The translations under genes were made by a program, and so were the position numbers. Below, piece after piece: positions 24,742 through 34,749 of a DNA stretch of 64,000 nt. The notes beneath the pieces are model-generated. The model saw only the letters and a program-made list of their open reading frames with translations. It was not told where the DNA came from and ran no database searches. Every line of letters starts with the position of its first letter. Position 1 is the stretch's first letter. This DNA comes from Mycolicibacter sp. MU0083 (GTDB lineage: Bacteria > Actinomycetota > Actinomycetes > Mycobacteriales > Mycobacteriaceae). The stretch lies in assembly GCF_963378075.1 (NCBI RefSeq), contig NZ_OY726394.1:2232001-2296000 (forward strand). The letters are read 5' to 3'.

Positions 24742-26651
24742 CGAGCTGTCACGACTCCCCCTCCCGGCCGGTCGACCTGACCCAGACTCGGCGAATCGCG
24801 TTGGTGGGCAGCCCGAACGCCGGCAAGACCAGCGTCTTCAATCAGTTGACCGGCCTGCGCGCCAAAACCGGCAACTATCCGGGTGTCACGGTCGGCCGCA
24901 GCGTCGGCCGAGTCCGCGTCGGTGACGTCGACGTACTGCTCGAGGACCTGCCCGGAACCTACAGCCTGGATCCGATCAGCCCGGACGAACAGATCGTCTG
25001 CGATGTGCTGGCCGGGGCCGTCGACGGGATGGGCGCCCCGGATGCGGTCGTCCTGGTCGCCGATGCCACCACCTTGCGTCGGTCGATCACGCTGGTGGGG
25101 CAGCTGCTGCACCGGGAGCTGCCGGCACTGCTGGTGCTGACCATGACCGACGAGCTCACGTCCCGCGGCGGTCGGGTGGACGTCGCCGCGCTCTCGACCG
25201 CCATCGGCATACCGGTGGTCGCCGTGGTCGCCAATCGCGGCACCGGCGTCGAGCGGCTGCGCGCGTTGCTGGCCTCCGGTGCCGACCGGCCGGGTCCCGC
25301 GGTGCTGCCGCCGACCGATCCCGACGCGTTGGCGTCCTGGGGAACGTCGGTGCTTGCCGCCGCGGACTATGTTGCACCGCAACGGGATCTGCGGACCAAC
25401 CGGATAGATCGGCTGATCCTGCACCCGGTGTGGGGACTCGTGGTGTTCTTCGCGGTGATGTTCGCGTTCTTCCAGGTCATCTTCACCGTCGCCGCGCCGT
25501 TGCAGGACCGGATCGCCGCGGGCCTGGATCGGCTGGCTTCCTGGGTCGATCACCAGCTCGGCGGCACGGTGCTCGGCGGTGTGCTCGGTCAGGGCGTGAT
25601 CGGCGGGGTCGGCACGGTGCTGCAGTTCATTCCGCAGATCGTGTTGCTGTTCTTGATGATCGCCCTGCTGGAGAACGTCGGCTACATGTCGCGGGCGGCG
25701 TTCCTGATGGACCGGGTGATGGCCCGGACCGGACTGGAGGGCCGCGCCTTCGTGGCGATGCTCTCCTCGTTCGCCTGCGCGATCCCGGGGATCATGTCGA
25801 CGCGCACCCTGCCGTCCTCACGCGACCGGATCGCCACCATCATCAGTGCACCGCTGATGACCTGTTCGGCGCGGCTTCCGGTGTACACCCTGCTGGTGGG
25901 GCTGCTGGTGGCACCGCAGACCCGGTGGTGGGGCTTCAGCGCGCAGGGCGTCACCATGTTCGTGCTGTACCTCGGCGGGGGCGTCGCGGCGCTGCTCGCC
26001 GCGTGGGTGTTCAAGTCGACGATCCTGCGCGGGGACCTGTTGCCGTTCACCATGGAGTTGCCGCCCTACCGGTTTCCCGCGCCGAAGGCGGTGCTGGTCG
26101 CGGTCTGGAATGCGGCGAAGATCTTCTTGCGCAAGGCCGGAACCGTCATCCTGGCCACGTCGCTGGTGCTGTGGGCGCTGATGAATCTGCCGGCCCGCGA
26201 ATCCGAGACCGCACAGTTGACTCCGGCCGAGGCGAACACCTACGTGCTGGACCACAGTTACGCCGCCGGCATCGGCCGGGCCATCGAGCCGGTGTTCGCT
26301 CCCCTGGGTTTCGACTGGCGCACCGATGTCGCGTTGGTGGGGTCGCTGGCCGCCCGCGAGGTCTTCGTCTCCACGCTCGGGCAGGTGTCGGCGGCCACCA
26401 ATCCGACGGCCCCGCATCAGACGTTGGCGTCGCTCACCGATGAGCAGGGGCGTCGGGTCTTCACCGCACCCACGGTGATCGCACTGCTGGTCTATTTCAT
26501 GTTCGCGTTGCAGTGCATGTCCACCGTCGCGGTGATGCGCCGGGAGACCAACTCGTGGCGGTGGCCGGCTTTCGCGTTCGGCTACATGTTCGTGCTGGCC
26601 TGGCTGATGGCCTTCGCGGCGCGGATGATCGCGATCGGTGTGGGCGGATGA
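24738..26651 (+). CDS. feoB: Ferrous iron transporter FeoB (G-protein fused permease)
   Basis: 637 residues, on the short side for FeoB. The N-terminal G domain has G1 GSPNAGKT (24-31), the NYPGVTVG switch and G3 DLPG (70-73). The G4 position reads TMTD (135-138), with Thr where Asn is normal. The C-terminal half has multiple membrane helices with the FeoB gate signatures MSRAAFLMDRVM, SFACAIPGIMSTRTL and GSLAAREVFVSTLGQ. It imports Fe(II) across the cytoplasmic membrane. It lies in a three-gene overlap operon with feoA and a NifU-like gene, and its stop overlaps the next ATG. Confidence 0.95.
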   Translation: MTSCHDSPSRPVDLTQTRRIALVGSPNAGKTSVFNQLTGLRAKTGNYPGVTVGRSVGRVRVGDVDVLLEDLPGTYSLDPISPDEQIVCDVLAGAVDGMGAPDAVVLVADATTLRRSITLVGQLLHRELPALLVLTMTDELTSRGGRVDVAALSTAIGIPVVAVVANRGTGVERLRALLASGADRPGPAVLPPTDPDALASWGTSVLAAADYVAPQRDLRTNRIDRLILHPVWGLVVFFAVMFAFFQVIFTVAAPLQDRIAAGLDRLASWVDHQLGGTVLGGVLGQGVIGGVGTVLQFIPQIVLLFLMIALLENVGYMSRAAFLMDRVMARTGLEGRAFVAMLSSFACAIPGIMSTRTLPSSRDRIATIISAPLMTCSARLPVYTLLVGLLVAPQTRWWGFSAQGVTMFVLYLGGGVAALLAAWVFKSTILRGDLLPFTMELPPYRFPAPKAVLVAVWNAAKIFLRKAGTVILATSLVLWALMNLPARESETAQLTPAEANTYVLDHSYAAGIGRAIEPVFAPLGFDWRTDVALVGSLAAREVFVSTLGQVSAATNPTAPHQTLASLTDEQGRRVFTAPTVIALLVYFMFALQCMSTVAVMRRETNSWRWPAFAFGYMFVLAWLMAFAARMIAIGVGG

Positions 26652-27214
26652 TCCCGATGCACGCCACCGATACCGGAGACCCGCGGCGGGTCCGCTGGGT
26701 GATCACCGGGGCGCGCTTGCCCGCCCACGGCCGGGTGCGACACGCACCGGACCGGTTGGGCCGCTTGCAGGCCGACGGGGTGATCGAGGAGATGACGGTG
26801 GACGGTTCCGGCATCGTGATCACGCTGGACCCGCGGCACGGTTGGCGGGCCTGCGGTGAGCAGATCCGGGTCGCCCTCGATGAGGCGCTGCGCCGTCCGG
26901 GTGACTGGGAGGTCGACGCGTCCGACCGCAGTGGCGAGATCGCGCGGGTGAGCGCCGAACTGCTCGACGGCCCGATCGGTGCGCTCGCGGCGTCGCACGG
27001 CGGTGCGATCGAACTGCTCGAGGTCACCGGTGACCGGGTGCGGGTACAGCTGCACGGCGCCTGCCGCGGGTGTTCGGCGTCCAGTTCGACGCTGCACGAC
27101 CGGCTGCAACGAGAACTGCGCAGGCGGTTCGGGGACGCCGTGACGGTGTCGGCGCAACACTCCGTCGCCGCGCTGTCGGTGGGTAGGCGGTTGTTGACGT
27201 TGTTCGTCCGCTGA
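26648..27214 (+). CDS. NifU C-terminal-domain protein in the feo operon
   Basis: 188 residues. The C-terminal part contains GACRGCSASSSTL with Cys139 and Cys142, the classic NifU/Nfu C-x-x-C scaffold motif that holds a [4Fe-4S] cluster for delivery. The N-terminal ~100 residues are less typical and resemble degenerate Nfu N-domains. Start: ATG 26648 overlapping the feoB stop (ATGA). Coupling to a ferrous iron importer suggests that incoming iron is used for cluster assembly, or that the protein senses or supports FeoB; it may take the place that FeoC holds elsewhere (inference). The main SUF operon is 25 kb away. Confidence 0.8.
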   Translation: MIPMHATDTGDPRRVRWVITGARLPAHGRVRHAPDRLGRLQADGVIEEMTVDGSGIVITLDPRHGWRACGEQIRVALDEALRRPGDWEVDASDRSGEIARVSAELLDGPIGALAASHGGAIELLEVTGDRVRVQLHGACRGCSASSSTLHDRLQRELRRRFGDAVTVSAQHSVAALSVGRRLLTLFVR

Positions 27215-27330
27215 CCGCGTCGCGCCGCGGCCCGGGCCCATGCGGGCAAACGACACGAAGGTCTACCCAATCCGGCAACGATTCGGTGCACAACCGTCTT
27301 GCGATATCCGCCGCGGGTGACGCCCGCCGA

Positions 27331-27368
27331 TAGAGTATTTTGCAGTGCCTTCCGTGCTGGCACAGCAC
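27331..27368 (+). promoter_or_regulatory. Putative aquaporin promoter with perfect 6-3-6 palindrome
   Basis: TAGAGT (27331-27336) fits a -10 hexamer. About 18 bp downstream is gtgctg-gca-cagcac (27354-27368), a perfect palindrome that would lie in the leader and could be an operator or a hairpin. The rest of the 194-bp gap (27215-27408) shows no gene. Confidence 0.35.
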
Positions 27369-27408
27369 AAATTCAACCAGTGTTCGACGGATAGAAGGGA
27401 TCGGATCA

Positions 27409-28095
27409 ATGGCTGATCAGAACGCCGCAGTGCGTAAATATCTGACTGAAATGATCGGCACGTTTGTTTTCATGTTCGCCGTGCTGGGCATCGTCAAATC
27501 GGGTACGGAGTGCGTGGCCGCCATCGCACTGGGTATCGGGTCGGTGCTGATGGTGATGGTGTACGCCAGCGGACACATCTCGGGCGGTCACCTGAACCCG
27601 GCGGTGTCGATCGCCGCGTATTTGCGCGGGGCCCTGCCGGCGGGCGATCTGGGGCCCTACATCGTCGCGCAGTTGGTCGGCGCCCTGGCCGCATTCGGAG
27701 TGGGAATCGGTTTATGGCACGACTCGGCCAAATACCCCACCACTGCGCTCGATCTCAGCGGTAACGTCTGGCCGGCATTCCTGGCCGAATTGGTCTTCAC
27801 TTTCGCATTGTGTTATGTCGTTCTGCACACCGCGACCAGCAAAGACAGTGCCGGCAACAGCTTCTACGGTCTGGCGATCGGATTCGTGGTGACCGTCGGC
27901 GTGGTCGCCGTCGGTGGTATCTCCGGCGGTGCGTTCAACCCGGCCATCACCTTCGGGCTGATGCTGTCGGGCAACTTCGCCTGGAAGTTCCTGTGGGTGT
28001 ATCTGCTGGCCCAGGTCATCGGCGCGGCGGTGGCCGCCTACGCCTACAAGGCCACCAGCCTCGACGAGCACACCGCCGCCGCCCGCCGCGGATAG
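27409..28095 (+). CDS. Major intrinsic protein (aquaporin family) channel
   Basis: 228 residues with six predicted membrane helices and both NPA loops: HLNPAVS (NPA 63-65) and AFNPAIT (NPA 177-179). MIP channels pass water, glycerol or other small neutral solutes. The residue after the second NPA is normally the selectivity-filter Arg; here it is Ile, so the pore filter is atypical. The start is ATG 27409 with GAAGGGA upstream; an in-frame ATG at 27340 would add an unrelated peptide. The gene stands alone, convergent with the DoxX-like gene 14 bp away. Confidence 0.93.
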   Translation: MADQNAAVRKYLTEMIGTFVFMFAVLGIVKSGTECVAAIALGIGSVLMVMVYASGHISGGHLNPAVSIAAYLRGALPAGDLGPYIVAQLVGALAAFGVGIGLWHDSAKYPTTALDLSGNVWPAFLAELVFTFALCYVVLHTATSKDSAGNSFYGLAIGFVVTVGVVAVGGISGGAFNPAITFGLMLSGNFAWKFLWVYLLAQVIGAAVAAYAYKATSLDEHTAAARRG

Positions 28096-28109
28096 CTCCC
28101 CTTCGACGA

Positions 28110-28493
28110 CTACGACTCCAGGGCCCGGGTGCCGCCGCCGGCGGTGCGCGGGCCCTGGGCCGTCATCGCCCCGAACACCATCAGCAGCACCACCGCGGGC
28201 ACGATGTTGGCGATCCGATTGCGGACCCGCAGATGGATTCCGAGTGCCCCGGCGAAGTACAGGGTCAGCAGCCCGGTGGTGACCCGGGCGACGCCGGGAA
28301 ACCGGAACACCGAGGCCAGCCCGAGCGCGGTGGCGGCCTTGGCCACCGGAACCGCCCAACGCACCTGCTGCGGAATCCGCATCGCATCCATGTTCTTGGC
28401 CACGTAGGGCACCGGGATCGCCGATGCCACCGCGTCACCGGCCAGAAACGCCGCCAGGGCGGCATACGTCGGCGGTGCGGTCAGTGCCCTCAC
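28110..28493 (-). CDS. DoxX-like small membrane protein
   Basis: 127 residues with four hydrophobic segments, matching DoxX/DoxX-like proteins (VPYVAKNMDAMRIPQQVRWAVPVAKAATALGL...VARVTTGLLTLYFAGALGIHLRVRN region). Function in mycobacteria is uncertain; DoxX partners are linked to thiol redox defence in M. tuberculosis. The GTG start at 28493 overlaps the stop of the SPFH gene (GTGA), so it is the last gene of NfeD-SPFH-DoxX. Frame and family pattern are good; the role is an inference. Confidence 0.72.
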   Translation of the reverse strand: MRALTAPPTYAALAAFLAGDAVASAIPVPYVAKNMDAMRIPQQVRWAVPVAKAATALGLASVFRFPGVARVTTGLLTLYFAGALGIHLRVRNRIANIVPAVVLLMVFGAMTAQGPRTAGGGTRALES

Positions 28494-29641
28494 GCCGGGC
28501 CCGGATCCAACTGCGGGGGCAGCATGATGCCTTCGACCGGCCTGCGGGCGTCGGCCTCGGCTTTGGCGACCGCCTCGGCGATCGCCGGGTCGGTGTGGGT
28601 GGTGAACCAGTCGGCGACCTCGTCGCTGTCGTCGGCGGCCCGGTGCTGACCGCCCTCGTCGACCGGCGACGGCTCGTACCGGAACACGCCGTCCTCGCCG
28701 GGTGCCCCGAGCAGCTTGGTGAAGCCCTGCAGTGCACTGCCGAAGTCGCTGGGCACCACCCACACCTTGTTGGCCTCGCCCTTGGCCATCTCCGGCAGCA
28801 CCTGCAGGTATTGGTAGGCCAACAGTTCGGGGGTGGGCCGGCCGGCCTTGATCGCCGCGAACGTCTTCTCGATCGCCTTGGCCTGCCCCTGGGCCTGCAG
28901 GTACGCGGCGGCCCGCTCACCTTGCGCACGCAGCATCCGGGACTGCCGGTCGGCTTCGGCGGCCAGGATCGCGGCCTGCTTGGCGCCCTCGGCGGTCAGG
29001 ATCTCGGCCTGCTTCTCCCCCTCGGCCTGCTTGATGGCGGCCTCCCGCTGCCCCTCGGCGGTCAGGATCATCGCCCGCTTCTCGCGGTCGGCCTTCATCT
29101 GCTTCTCCATGGAGGCCTGGATCGACGGAGGCGGGTCGATGCTGCGCAGCTCCACCCGGGCCACCCGCAGGCCCCAGCGTCCGGTCGCCTCGTCGAGCAC
29201 GCCGCGCAGCTGACTGTTGATCACCTCACGCGACGTCAGCGTCTGCTCCAGGGTCATCCCGCCGACCACGTTGCGCAGGGTGGTGGTGGTCAACTGCTCG
29301 ACGCCGACGATGTAGTTGCTGATCTCATACACCGCGGCTTTGGGGTTGGTGACCTGGAAGTAGACCACGGTGTCGATGTTGAGCGTGAGGTTGTCCTCGG
29401 TGATCACCGGCTGCGGGGGGAACGACACCACCCGCTCCCGTAGGTCGATGCGGGCGCGTACCCGGTCGATGAACGGCACCAGCAGGGTGAGCTGACCGCT
29501 CGCGGTGCGGCTGTAGCGGCCGAGTCGTTCGATCACCGCCGCCTCGGCCTGCGGGATCAGCGCGACGGACTTGGCCACCACGATGGCCGCGAACAGCACC
29601 AGCACCGCCAACAGCACCAGCCCGGTTGTGACGCCCTCCAT
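28490..29641 (-). CDS. SPFH/band-7 (stomatin/prohibitin-like) membrane protein
   Basis: 383 residues, matching Rv1488. One N-terminal membrane helix (about 5-28) is followed by a band-7 domain (AEAAVIERLGRYSRTASGQLTLLVPFIDRVRARIDLRERV) and an Ala/Glu/Lys-rich coiled coil of repeated AEG/EKQAEIL units (about 190-270). Members oligomerise on membranes and are usually paired with NfeD proteins, as here: NfeD is directly upstream with a 15-bp gap. The role is membrane microdomain organisation or protease regulation (family knowledge). Confidence 0.93.
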   Translation of the reverse strand: MEGVTTGLVLLAVLVLFAAIVVAKSVALIPQAEAAVIERLGRYSRTASGQLTLLVPFIDRVRARIDLRERVVSFPPQPVITEDNLTLNIDTVVYFQVTNPKAAVYEISNYIVGVEQLTTTTLRNVVGGMTLEQTLTSREVINSQLRGVLDEATGRWGLRVARVELRSIDPPPSIQASMEKQMKADREKRAMILTAEGQREAAIKQAEGEKQAEILTAEGAKQAAILAAEADRQSRMLRAQGERAAAYLQAQGQAKAIEKTFAAIKAGRPTPELLAYQYLQVLPEMAKGEANKVWVVPSDFGSALQGFTKLLGAPGEDGVFRYEPSPVDEGGQHRAADDSDEVADWFTTHTDPAIAEAVAKAEADARRPVEGIMLPPQLDPGPA

Positions 29642-29656
29642 GAAGGTTCCCCTCTC

Positions 29657-30091
29657 TTACAGGATCTTGCCGACGACCGCGGTCGCTCCGTCGATGTGCA
29701 GCACGGTGACGTGCTCGCCCGGTTCGAAGACCTCGCCGTCGGTGAGCGCGCGGGCGGTCCACACCTCCCCGTCCAGCTTCACCCGGCCGCCGTGCTGCTC
29801 GACCCGGTCGAGCACCAGGGCGCTCTTGCCCGTCAGGGCGGCGACTCCGGTCTCGGTGCCGGTCGCAGACCACAACCGGCGCCGCAGGGCGGGCCGCACC
29901 AGCACCAGCAGCAGGATCGACACCGCCAGGAACACCACACCGTCGGCCCAGGCGGCCCAGCCCATCAGCCAACTGCTCAGGGCCGCCGACAGCGCACCAC
30001 CGGAGAGCATCAGCAGGAACATGTCGCCGGTGAGGGCTTCGGCTCCCGCGAGCCCGAGTGCGAAGACCAACCAGATCAGGGCGGGCGGCAT
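29657..30091 (-). CDS. NfeD-like membrane protein
   Basis: 144 residues, the same length as Rv1487. Three to four N-terminal membrane helices precede a C-terminal OB-fold (ALTGKSALVLDRVEQHGGRVKLDGEVWTARA). NfeD OB domains bind stomatin-type partners; the next gene encodes that partner. The start MPPALIWLVF at 30091 is chosen because upstream in-frame sequence runs into the divergent promoter region without homology. Confidence 0.9.
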   Translation of the reverse strand: MPPALIWLVFALGLAGAEALTGDMFLLMLSGGALSAALSSWLMGWAAWADGVVFLAVSILLLVLVRPALRRRLWSATGTETGVAALTGKSALVLDRVEQHGGRVKLDGEVWTARALTDGEVFEPGEHVTVLHIDGATAVVGKIL

Positions 30092-30170
30092 GCGGCCAGA
30101 ATAGCTCGACAGCACCCGGTAGCTCTGCGGACCGGGCGAGAGCGTGCCGCCAACTACACTGCGTTGCATC

Positions 30171-31010
30171 ATGTGGTGCCCGAGTACTTCGCTGTCGGTG
30201 TGGGCCAACGCCTGGCTGGCCGGCCTGGCCGCCCCCGACGATGTTTTGGACGCACTGTCGGCCTGGGCACCGGTGCAATCGGTGGCCGCCTACGAGGCGA
30301 TCAGCATCGGTGAGGCCGGCGCCTCGGGGGTGGGCGGCTACGACGGTGGGGCCACCGCACTGCTGCAGTTGGTGCGCGGGGCCGCCCCACCCGACGGCGG
30401 TGCCGGCATCCAGCCGGTGTTCCCGATTCCCGGCGATGTGCGGGGGCTGCCGCCGGGAACGGCGTTTCAGCACGATGCGATTCTTGCCGGCGAGGCGGTG
30501 CTGATCGGGTCGCCGATGTCGCAGGCCCCGATCGGCCTGGTGCCCGCCTACTTCGAGGACACCGACTCCCCGGAGGGTCCGACGAGTGAATTGTCCTGGA
30601 CCGCATTCCCGTTGACGGGCCTGCCGGTGGCCGAGCAGCATGACCTCGGCGAGGCCGAGTACTCGTTGCGGGCGGCGGTGCGCACGGCGGCCGAGGCGTT
30701 GGGGTCGACCGGTTCGCGGTGGGCCGACTACGGCGTCGAGGATCCCCGCCTGCGCGTCGAGCAGATGATGGAAGCCTTTGCGCTGCACCGCATCCCGGAT
30801 CATGCGCCGAATCGTGCCGTGCGGGTGCTGGAGAGTGCCGCACACGTCGAGGCGATCATCACAGTCAGCGCGGACCTGCTGACCGCCGGCGCGCAGTCCG
30901 CGGCGGCGGTGCAGCGTGCGGTCGATGCGGTGCAACCGCTGAGTGCGGTGGTGCGCTCGGCGCGCAGCGCTGCGGTGACGGCGATTCTGCACTCCGCCTG
31001 GCGGGGCTAG
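30171..31010 (+). CDS. Conserved mycobacterial protein of unknown function (Rv1486c-like)
   Basis: 279 residues, soluble, without signal peptide or recognised catalytic motif. It keeps the position of Rv1486c between nfeD and hemH and the Rv1486c-like N-terminus [14 protein letters not shown]. The C-terminal half is Ala-rich and probably helical. TACACT (30155-30160) is a possible -10 close to the ATG at 30171. The 3' end overlaps the convergent hemH gene by 4 bp. I do not know its function. Confidence 0.82.
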   Translation: MWCPSTSLSVWANAWLAGLAAPDDVLDALSAWAPVQSVAAYEAISIGEAGASGVGGYDGGATALLQLVRGAAPPDGGAGIQPVFPIPGDVRGLPPGTAFQHDAILAGEAVLIGSPMSQAPIGLVPAYFEDTDSPEGPTSELSWTAFPLTGLPVAEQHDLGEAEYSLRAAVRTAAEALGSTGSRWADYGVEDPRLRVEQMMEAFALHRIPDHAPNRAVRVLESAAHVEAIITVSADLLTAGAQSAAAVQRAVDAVQPLSAVVRSARSAAVTAILHSAWRG

Positions 31011-32026
31011 CTCACCTCGGCGATGCAGTGCGCCGATCCGCACGGGGCGCCGTCGACGCCGAATCCGCAGCCCAGCACCGGACCGCCGGTCGCGCGTTCG
31101 GCGGGAAGATCGCCCTGCAGTTCCTCGACGAGACCGCGTACCAGCCGGGCCAGCCGGATATCCGAGTTGGGGGTGGCGGCGCGGGCATAGGCGATTCCGG
31201 CGGCCAGTGCCTGTTCCCGTACCTCGCTGTCGAGGTCCCAGACCACTTCGATGTTGTCGCTGAGGAAGCCGATCGGGCAGACGATCACCGCCCGCACCCC
31301 GGTCTCGGCCAGTTCGGCGAGGTGCGTTTCGACGTCGGGGTCCAGCCAGGGCACCTGCGGCGGCCCGGAACGCGACTGCCACACCTGGTCGTAGTCGGTG
31401 TAGCCCGCGGCCGCCGCGACCAGTCCGGTCGCGTGGGCGACCTGGCGGCTGTAGAGCCGCGGGCCGTAGCGTTCGTCGGCGGCCACCGGGATGGAATGCG
31501 CGGTGAACACCAGTCGGGCCTCGGCGCGCAGCTCGGCGGGCAGGCTCTCGGCGGCGACGGCGATCGCCTCGGCGAACATCGCCACGAACAACGGGTGATC
31601 GAAGAACTGGCGCAGTTTCACCAGTTCCGGGGCGCCGGGACCGGTGGCCTGGCGTGCCCGGGCGATGTCCTCGGCGTACTGGTGACACCCCGAATAGCCG
31701 CCCCACGCCGACGTCGGGAACACCGCGGCGCGGCGCACGCCGTCCGCCGCCATCTGCGCGACGACGTCCTCGACGTAGGGTTCCCAGTTCCGGTTGCCGA
31801 AATAGACCGGCAGCGAGGGCAGTTCGGCACGCAACGCCTCGACCAGGGCTCGGTTGATCCCGTTGATCGGTGAGACTCCACCGAAATGGTGGTAGTGCTC
31901 GGCGACGGCGTCCAGTCGTGCCGCGGGGATGTTGCGCCCGCGGGTGACGTTCTCCAGGAACGGCCGCACCTGCTCGGGCCCTTCGGGCCCGCCGAACGAC
32001 AGCAGCAGGACGGCGTCGACAGCCAT
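31007..32026 (-). CDS. hemH: Ferrochelatase
   Basis: 339 residues. Inserts iron into the porphyrin ring late in haem synthesis. Visible are [10 protein letters not shown] at the N-terminus, FTAHSIP with the conserved His, and a C-terminal cysteine group [16 protein letters not shown] (Cys320, 329, 334). With Cys in GYSGCHQ this matches the [2Fe-2S] ligands of mycobacterial ferrochelatase. Its ATG follows the inhA TAA directly (TAAATG), so it is co-transcribed with fabG1-inhA as in M. tuberculosis. The 3' end overlaps the convergent gene by four bases. Confidence 0.97.
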   Translation of the reverse strand: MAVDAVLLLSFGGPEGPEQVRPFLENVTRGRNIPAARLDAVAEHYHHFGGVSPINGINRALVEALRAELPSLPVYFGNRNWEPYVEDVVAQMAADGVRRAAVFPTSAWGGYSGCHQYAEDIARARQATGPGAPELVKLRQFFDHPLFVAMFAEAIAVAAESLPAELRAEARLVFTAHSIPVAADERYGPRLYSRQVAHATGLVAAAAGYTDYDQVWQSRSGPPQVPWLDPDVETHLAELAETGVRAVIVCPIGFLSDNIEVVWDLDSEVREQALAAGIAYARAATPNSDIRLARLVRGLVEELQGDLPAERATGGPVLGCGFGVDGAPCGSAHCIAEVS

Positions 32027-32836
32027 TTAGAGCAGCTGGGTGTGGGCGCCGCCGTCGGCGTAGACGATGGTTCCGGTGGTGGCCGGCAGCCAGTCGGACA
32101 TCAGCGCACAGACGGTCTTGGCCACCGGCGTCGGGTCCTTCATGTCCCAGCCGATGGGCGCCCGCTGGTCCCAGCCCTCTTCGAGCAACCGGATCTGCTC
32201 ACCGGCGCCCTCACCGAGTGCCCCACCCACGATCGCGCTCATCGCCAGGGTCCGGATCGGCCCGGCGGCAACGAGATTCGAGCGGACGCCGACCTGACCG
32301 GCTTCCCGGGCCACGAACCGGTTCACCGACTCCAGTGCGCTCTTGGCCACCGTCATCCAGTTGTAGGCCGGCATCGCCCGGGTCGGGTCGAAGTCCATGC
32401 CGACGATGGAGCCGCCCGGGTTCATGATCGGCAGCACCGCCTTGGCCAGCGAGGCGTAGGAGTACGCCGAGATGTGGATGCCCTTGGAGACGTCCTCGTA
32501 GGGGGCGTCGAAGAACGGGTTCACGCCCATGCCGGTCTGCGGCATGAAACCGATCGAGTGCACCACACCGTCGAGCTTGTTGCCCTCGCCGATCACCTCG
32601 GTGACGCGCTGCGCCAGCGTGCCCAGGTGCTCCTCGTTCTGCACGTCGAGTTCCAGCAGCGGCGCCGGCTCGGGCAGCCGGTCGATGATGCGCTGGATCA
32701 GCCGCAGCCGGTCGAAACCGGTGCACACCAGCTGGGCGCCGGCTTCCTGGGCGACCTTGGCGATGTGGAATGCGATCGAGGAGTCGGTGATGATCCCGGT
32801 GACCAGGATGCGCTTGCCTTCGAGAATGCCTGCCAT
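32027..32836 (-). CDS. inhA: NADH-dependent enoyl-ACP reductase of FAS-II
   Basis: 269 residues, exactly the M. tuberculosis length and numbering. It reduces 2-trans-enoyl-AcpM chains in mycolic acid elongation and is the target of activated isoniazid. Catalytic Tyr158 and Lys165 are present, as are Ile21 and Ser94 (wild-type residues of the NADH pocket) and Thr266, the phosphorylation site known in M. tuberculosis. An AGGGAA ribosome site precedes ATG 32836. It sits 35 bp after fabG1 and abuts hemH. Confidence 0.98.
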   Translation of the reverse strand: MAGILEGKRILVTGIITDSSIAFHIAKVAQEAGAQLVCTGFDRLRLIQRIIDRLPEPAPLLELDVQNEEHLGTLAQRVTEVIGEGNKLDGVVHSIGFMPQTGMGVNPFFDAPYEDVSKGIHISAYSYASLAKAVLPIMNPGGSIVGMDFDPTRAMPAYNWMTVAKSALESVNRFVAREAGQVGVRSNLVAAGPIRTLAMSAIVGGALGEGAGEQIRLLEEGWDQRAPIGWDMKDPTPVAKTVCALMSDWLPATTGTIVYADGGAHTQLL

Positions 32837-32871
32837 GAAGTTCCCTATCGTCGTCTGTCGAAACGTTGCCG

Positions 32872-33627
<756 letters not shown>

Positions 33628-33638
33628 TCGGACGAATC

Positions 33639-33701
33639 CGTTGACTCTGCGTTGAGGGCGCGCTCTACTCGCACTTCTGCGCCCGGAGCGCAGAGTCAAC
33701 G
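33639..33701. promoter_or_regulatory. 13-bp perfect inverted repeat upstream of fabG1
   Basis: Arms cgttgactctgcg (33639-33651) and cgcagagtcaacg (33689-33701) are separated by 37 bp. The near arm lies at about -24 to -36 from the fabG1 start and so overlaps the -35 region. The far arm is 12 bp after the stop of the upstream VWA gene. It could be a paired operator (looping) for FAS-II control or a read-through attenuator. Confidence 0.6.
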
Positions 33702-33713
33702 CCGCCGTCAGGT

Positions 33714-34721
33714 CTAGGCGGGCAACCGCCGGTTGAGCAGGAGCGCCGCGAATGCCGCGGCCGCCAGCACGAACGCTCCCAACCGCAGCCAGCCGGTGCT
33801 GGCGTCGCCGCGAATGGTCTCGAACCCGATCTGGTCCTGCAGGGTCGCGTAGACCTCTTTGAGCTGTTGCAGGCTGGAGGCGGTGTAGGCGGTGCCGCCG
33901 GACAGGTCGGCGATCTTCTTCAGCGAGTCGTCGTCGACCGGAACCGGCTGCCGCTGCTCGTTGATCTCGACGTAGCCGTAGGCGGTGCCGAACGAGATCG
34001 TCGAGACCGGCACCCCCTGGTCCTTGGCGGTGCGCGCCGCGGTGTAGGCCCCCTTGGGGTTATCCGGGTTGGACGGCACCGTCTCCTTGCCGTCGGAGAG
34101 CAGCACGATACGGGCCGGCGGCGGGGTGTCCCCGCCGCCGATCACGGCGCCCACCGTCGCGATCGCCTGCAACGCGGTGAAGATGCCCTCCCCGGTGGCG
34201 GTGCGGTCGGCCAGCTGCAGTTTGTCGATCGCGGCTTTGGTGGCCTCGCGGTTGGTGGTCGGCGAGGTCAGCACGGTCGCCGTGCCGGCGTAGGCGATCA
34301 GCCCCAGGTTGATACCCGCGGTCAGCTCGTCGGCGAACTGCTTGCCGGCTTCCTGCGCGGCGGCCAGCCGGCTGGGGGCGACGTCGGTGGCGCGCATCGA
34401 CTGCGACACGTCGATCACCAGCATCACCACCGCGCGGTTGCGCGGGATACGGATGTCGTGGGTGGGTCCGGCCATCGCCACGGTGAACAGCAGCAGTGAG
34501 CTGATCAGCAGGATCGCCGACAGGTGCCGCCAGCGGGTCGGCGACTTCGGCGCCACGCTCTCCAGCAACTCCATGTTGGCGAACCGCAGGATCCGCCGGT
34601 GCCGGGCCACCTGCATCAGGATGTACAGCCCGATCAGCCCCAGGATGACCAGTACGAACAGGAAGAACCACGGGTGCGCGAACCCACCCAGCGTCATCGG
34701 CCCGAGGAGCGGCAATGTCAT
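33714..34721 (-). CDS. VWA-domain membrane protein (Rv1481-like)
   Basis: 335 residues. Two N-terminal membrane helices (about 17-37 and 68-86), a von Willebrand A domain with the MIDAS DVSQS (Asp104, Ser106, Ser108) and later TATGEGI and SDGKE segments, and one C-terminal helix (about 312-330). This topology with a periplasmic or cytoplasmic VWA domain is that of the BatA-like partners of MoxR ATPases. It follows moxR1 and the DUF58 gene, forming the usual MoxR-DUF58-VWA set. Confidence 0.93.
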   Translation of the reverse strand: MTLPLLGPMTLGGFAHPWFFLFVLVILGLIGLYILMQVARHRRILRFANMELLESVAPKSPTRWRHLSAILLISSLLLFTVAMAGPTHDIRIPRNRAVVMLVIDVSQSMRATDVAPSRLAAAQEAGKQFADELTAGINLGLIAYAGTATVLTSPTTNREATKAAIDKLQLADRTATGEGIFTALQAIATVGAVIGGGDTPPPARIVLLSDGKETVPSNPDNPKGAYTAARTAKDQGVPVSTISFGTAYGYVEINEQRQPVPVDDDSLKKIADLSGGTAYTASSLQQLKEVYATLQDQIGFETIRGDASTGWLRLGAFVLAAAAFAALLLNRRLPA

Positions 34722-34749
34722 AGCAGACCTGTCTTTGTACGAGTCGAGT

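Noticed and set aside
26648..27214. FeoC gene
   Set aside because: The product has a NifU CxxC motif and no winged-helix FeoC pattern.
28170..28185. Hairpin terminator between aquaporin and DoxX-like genes
   Set aside because: The 14-bp gap has no stable inverted repeat.
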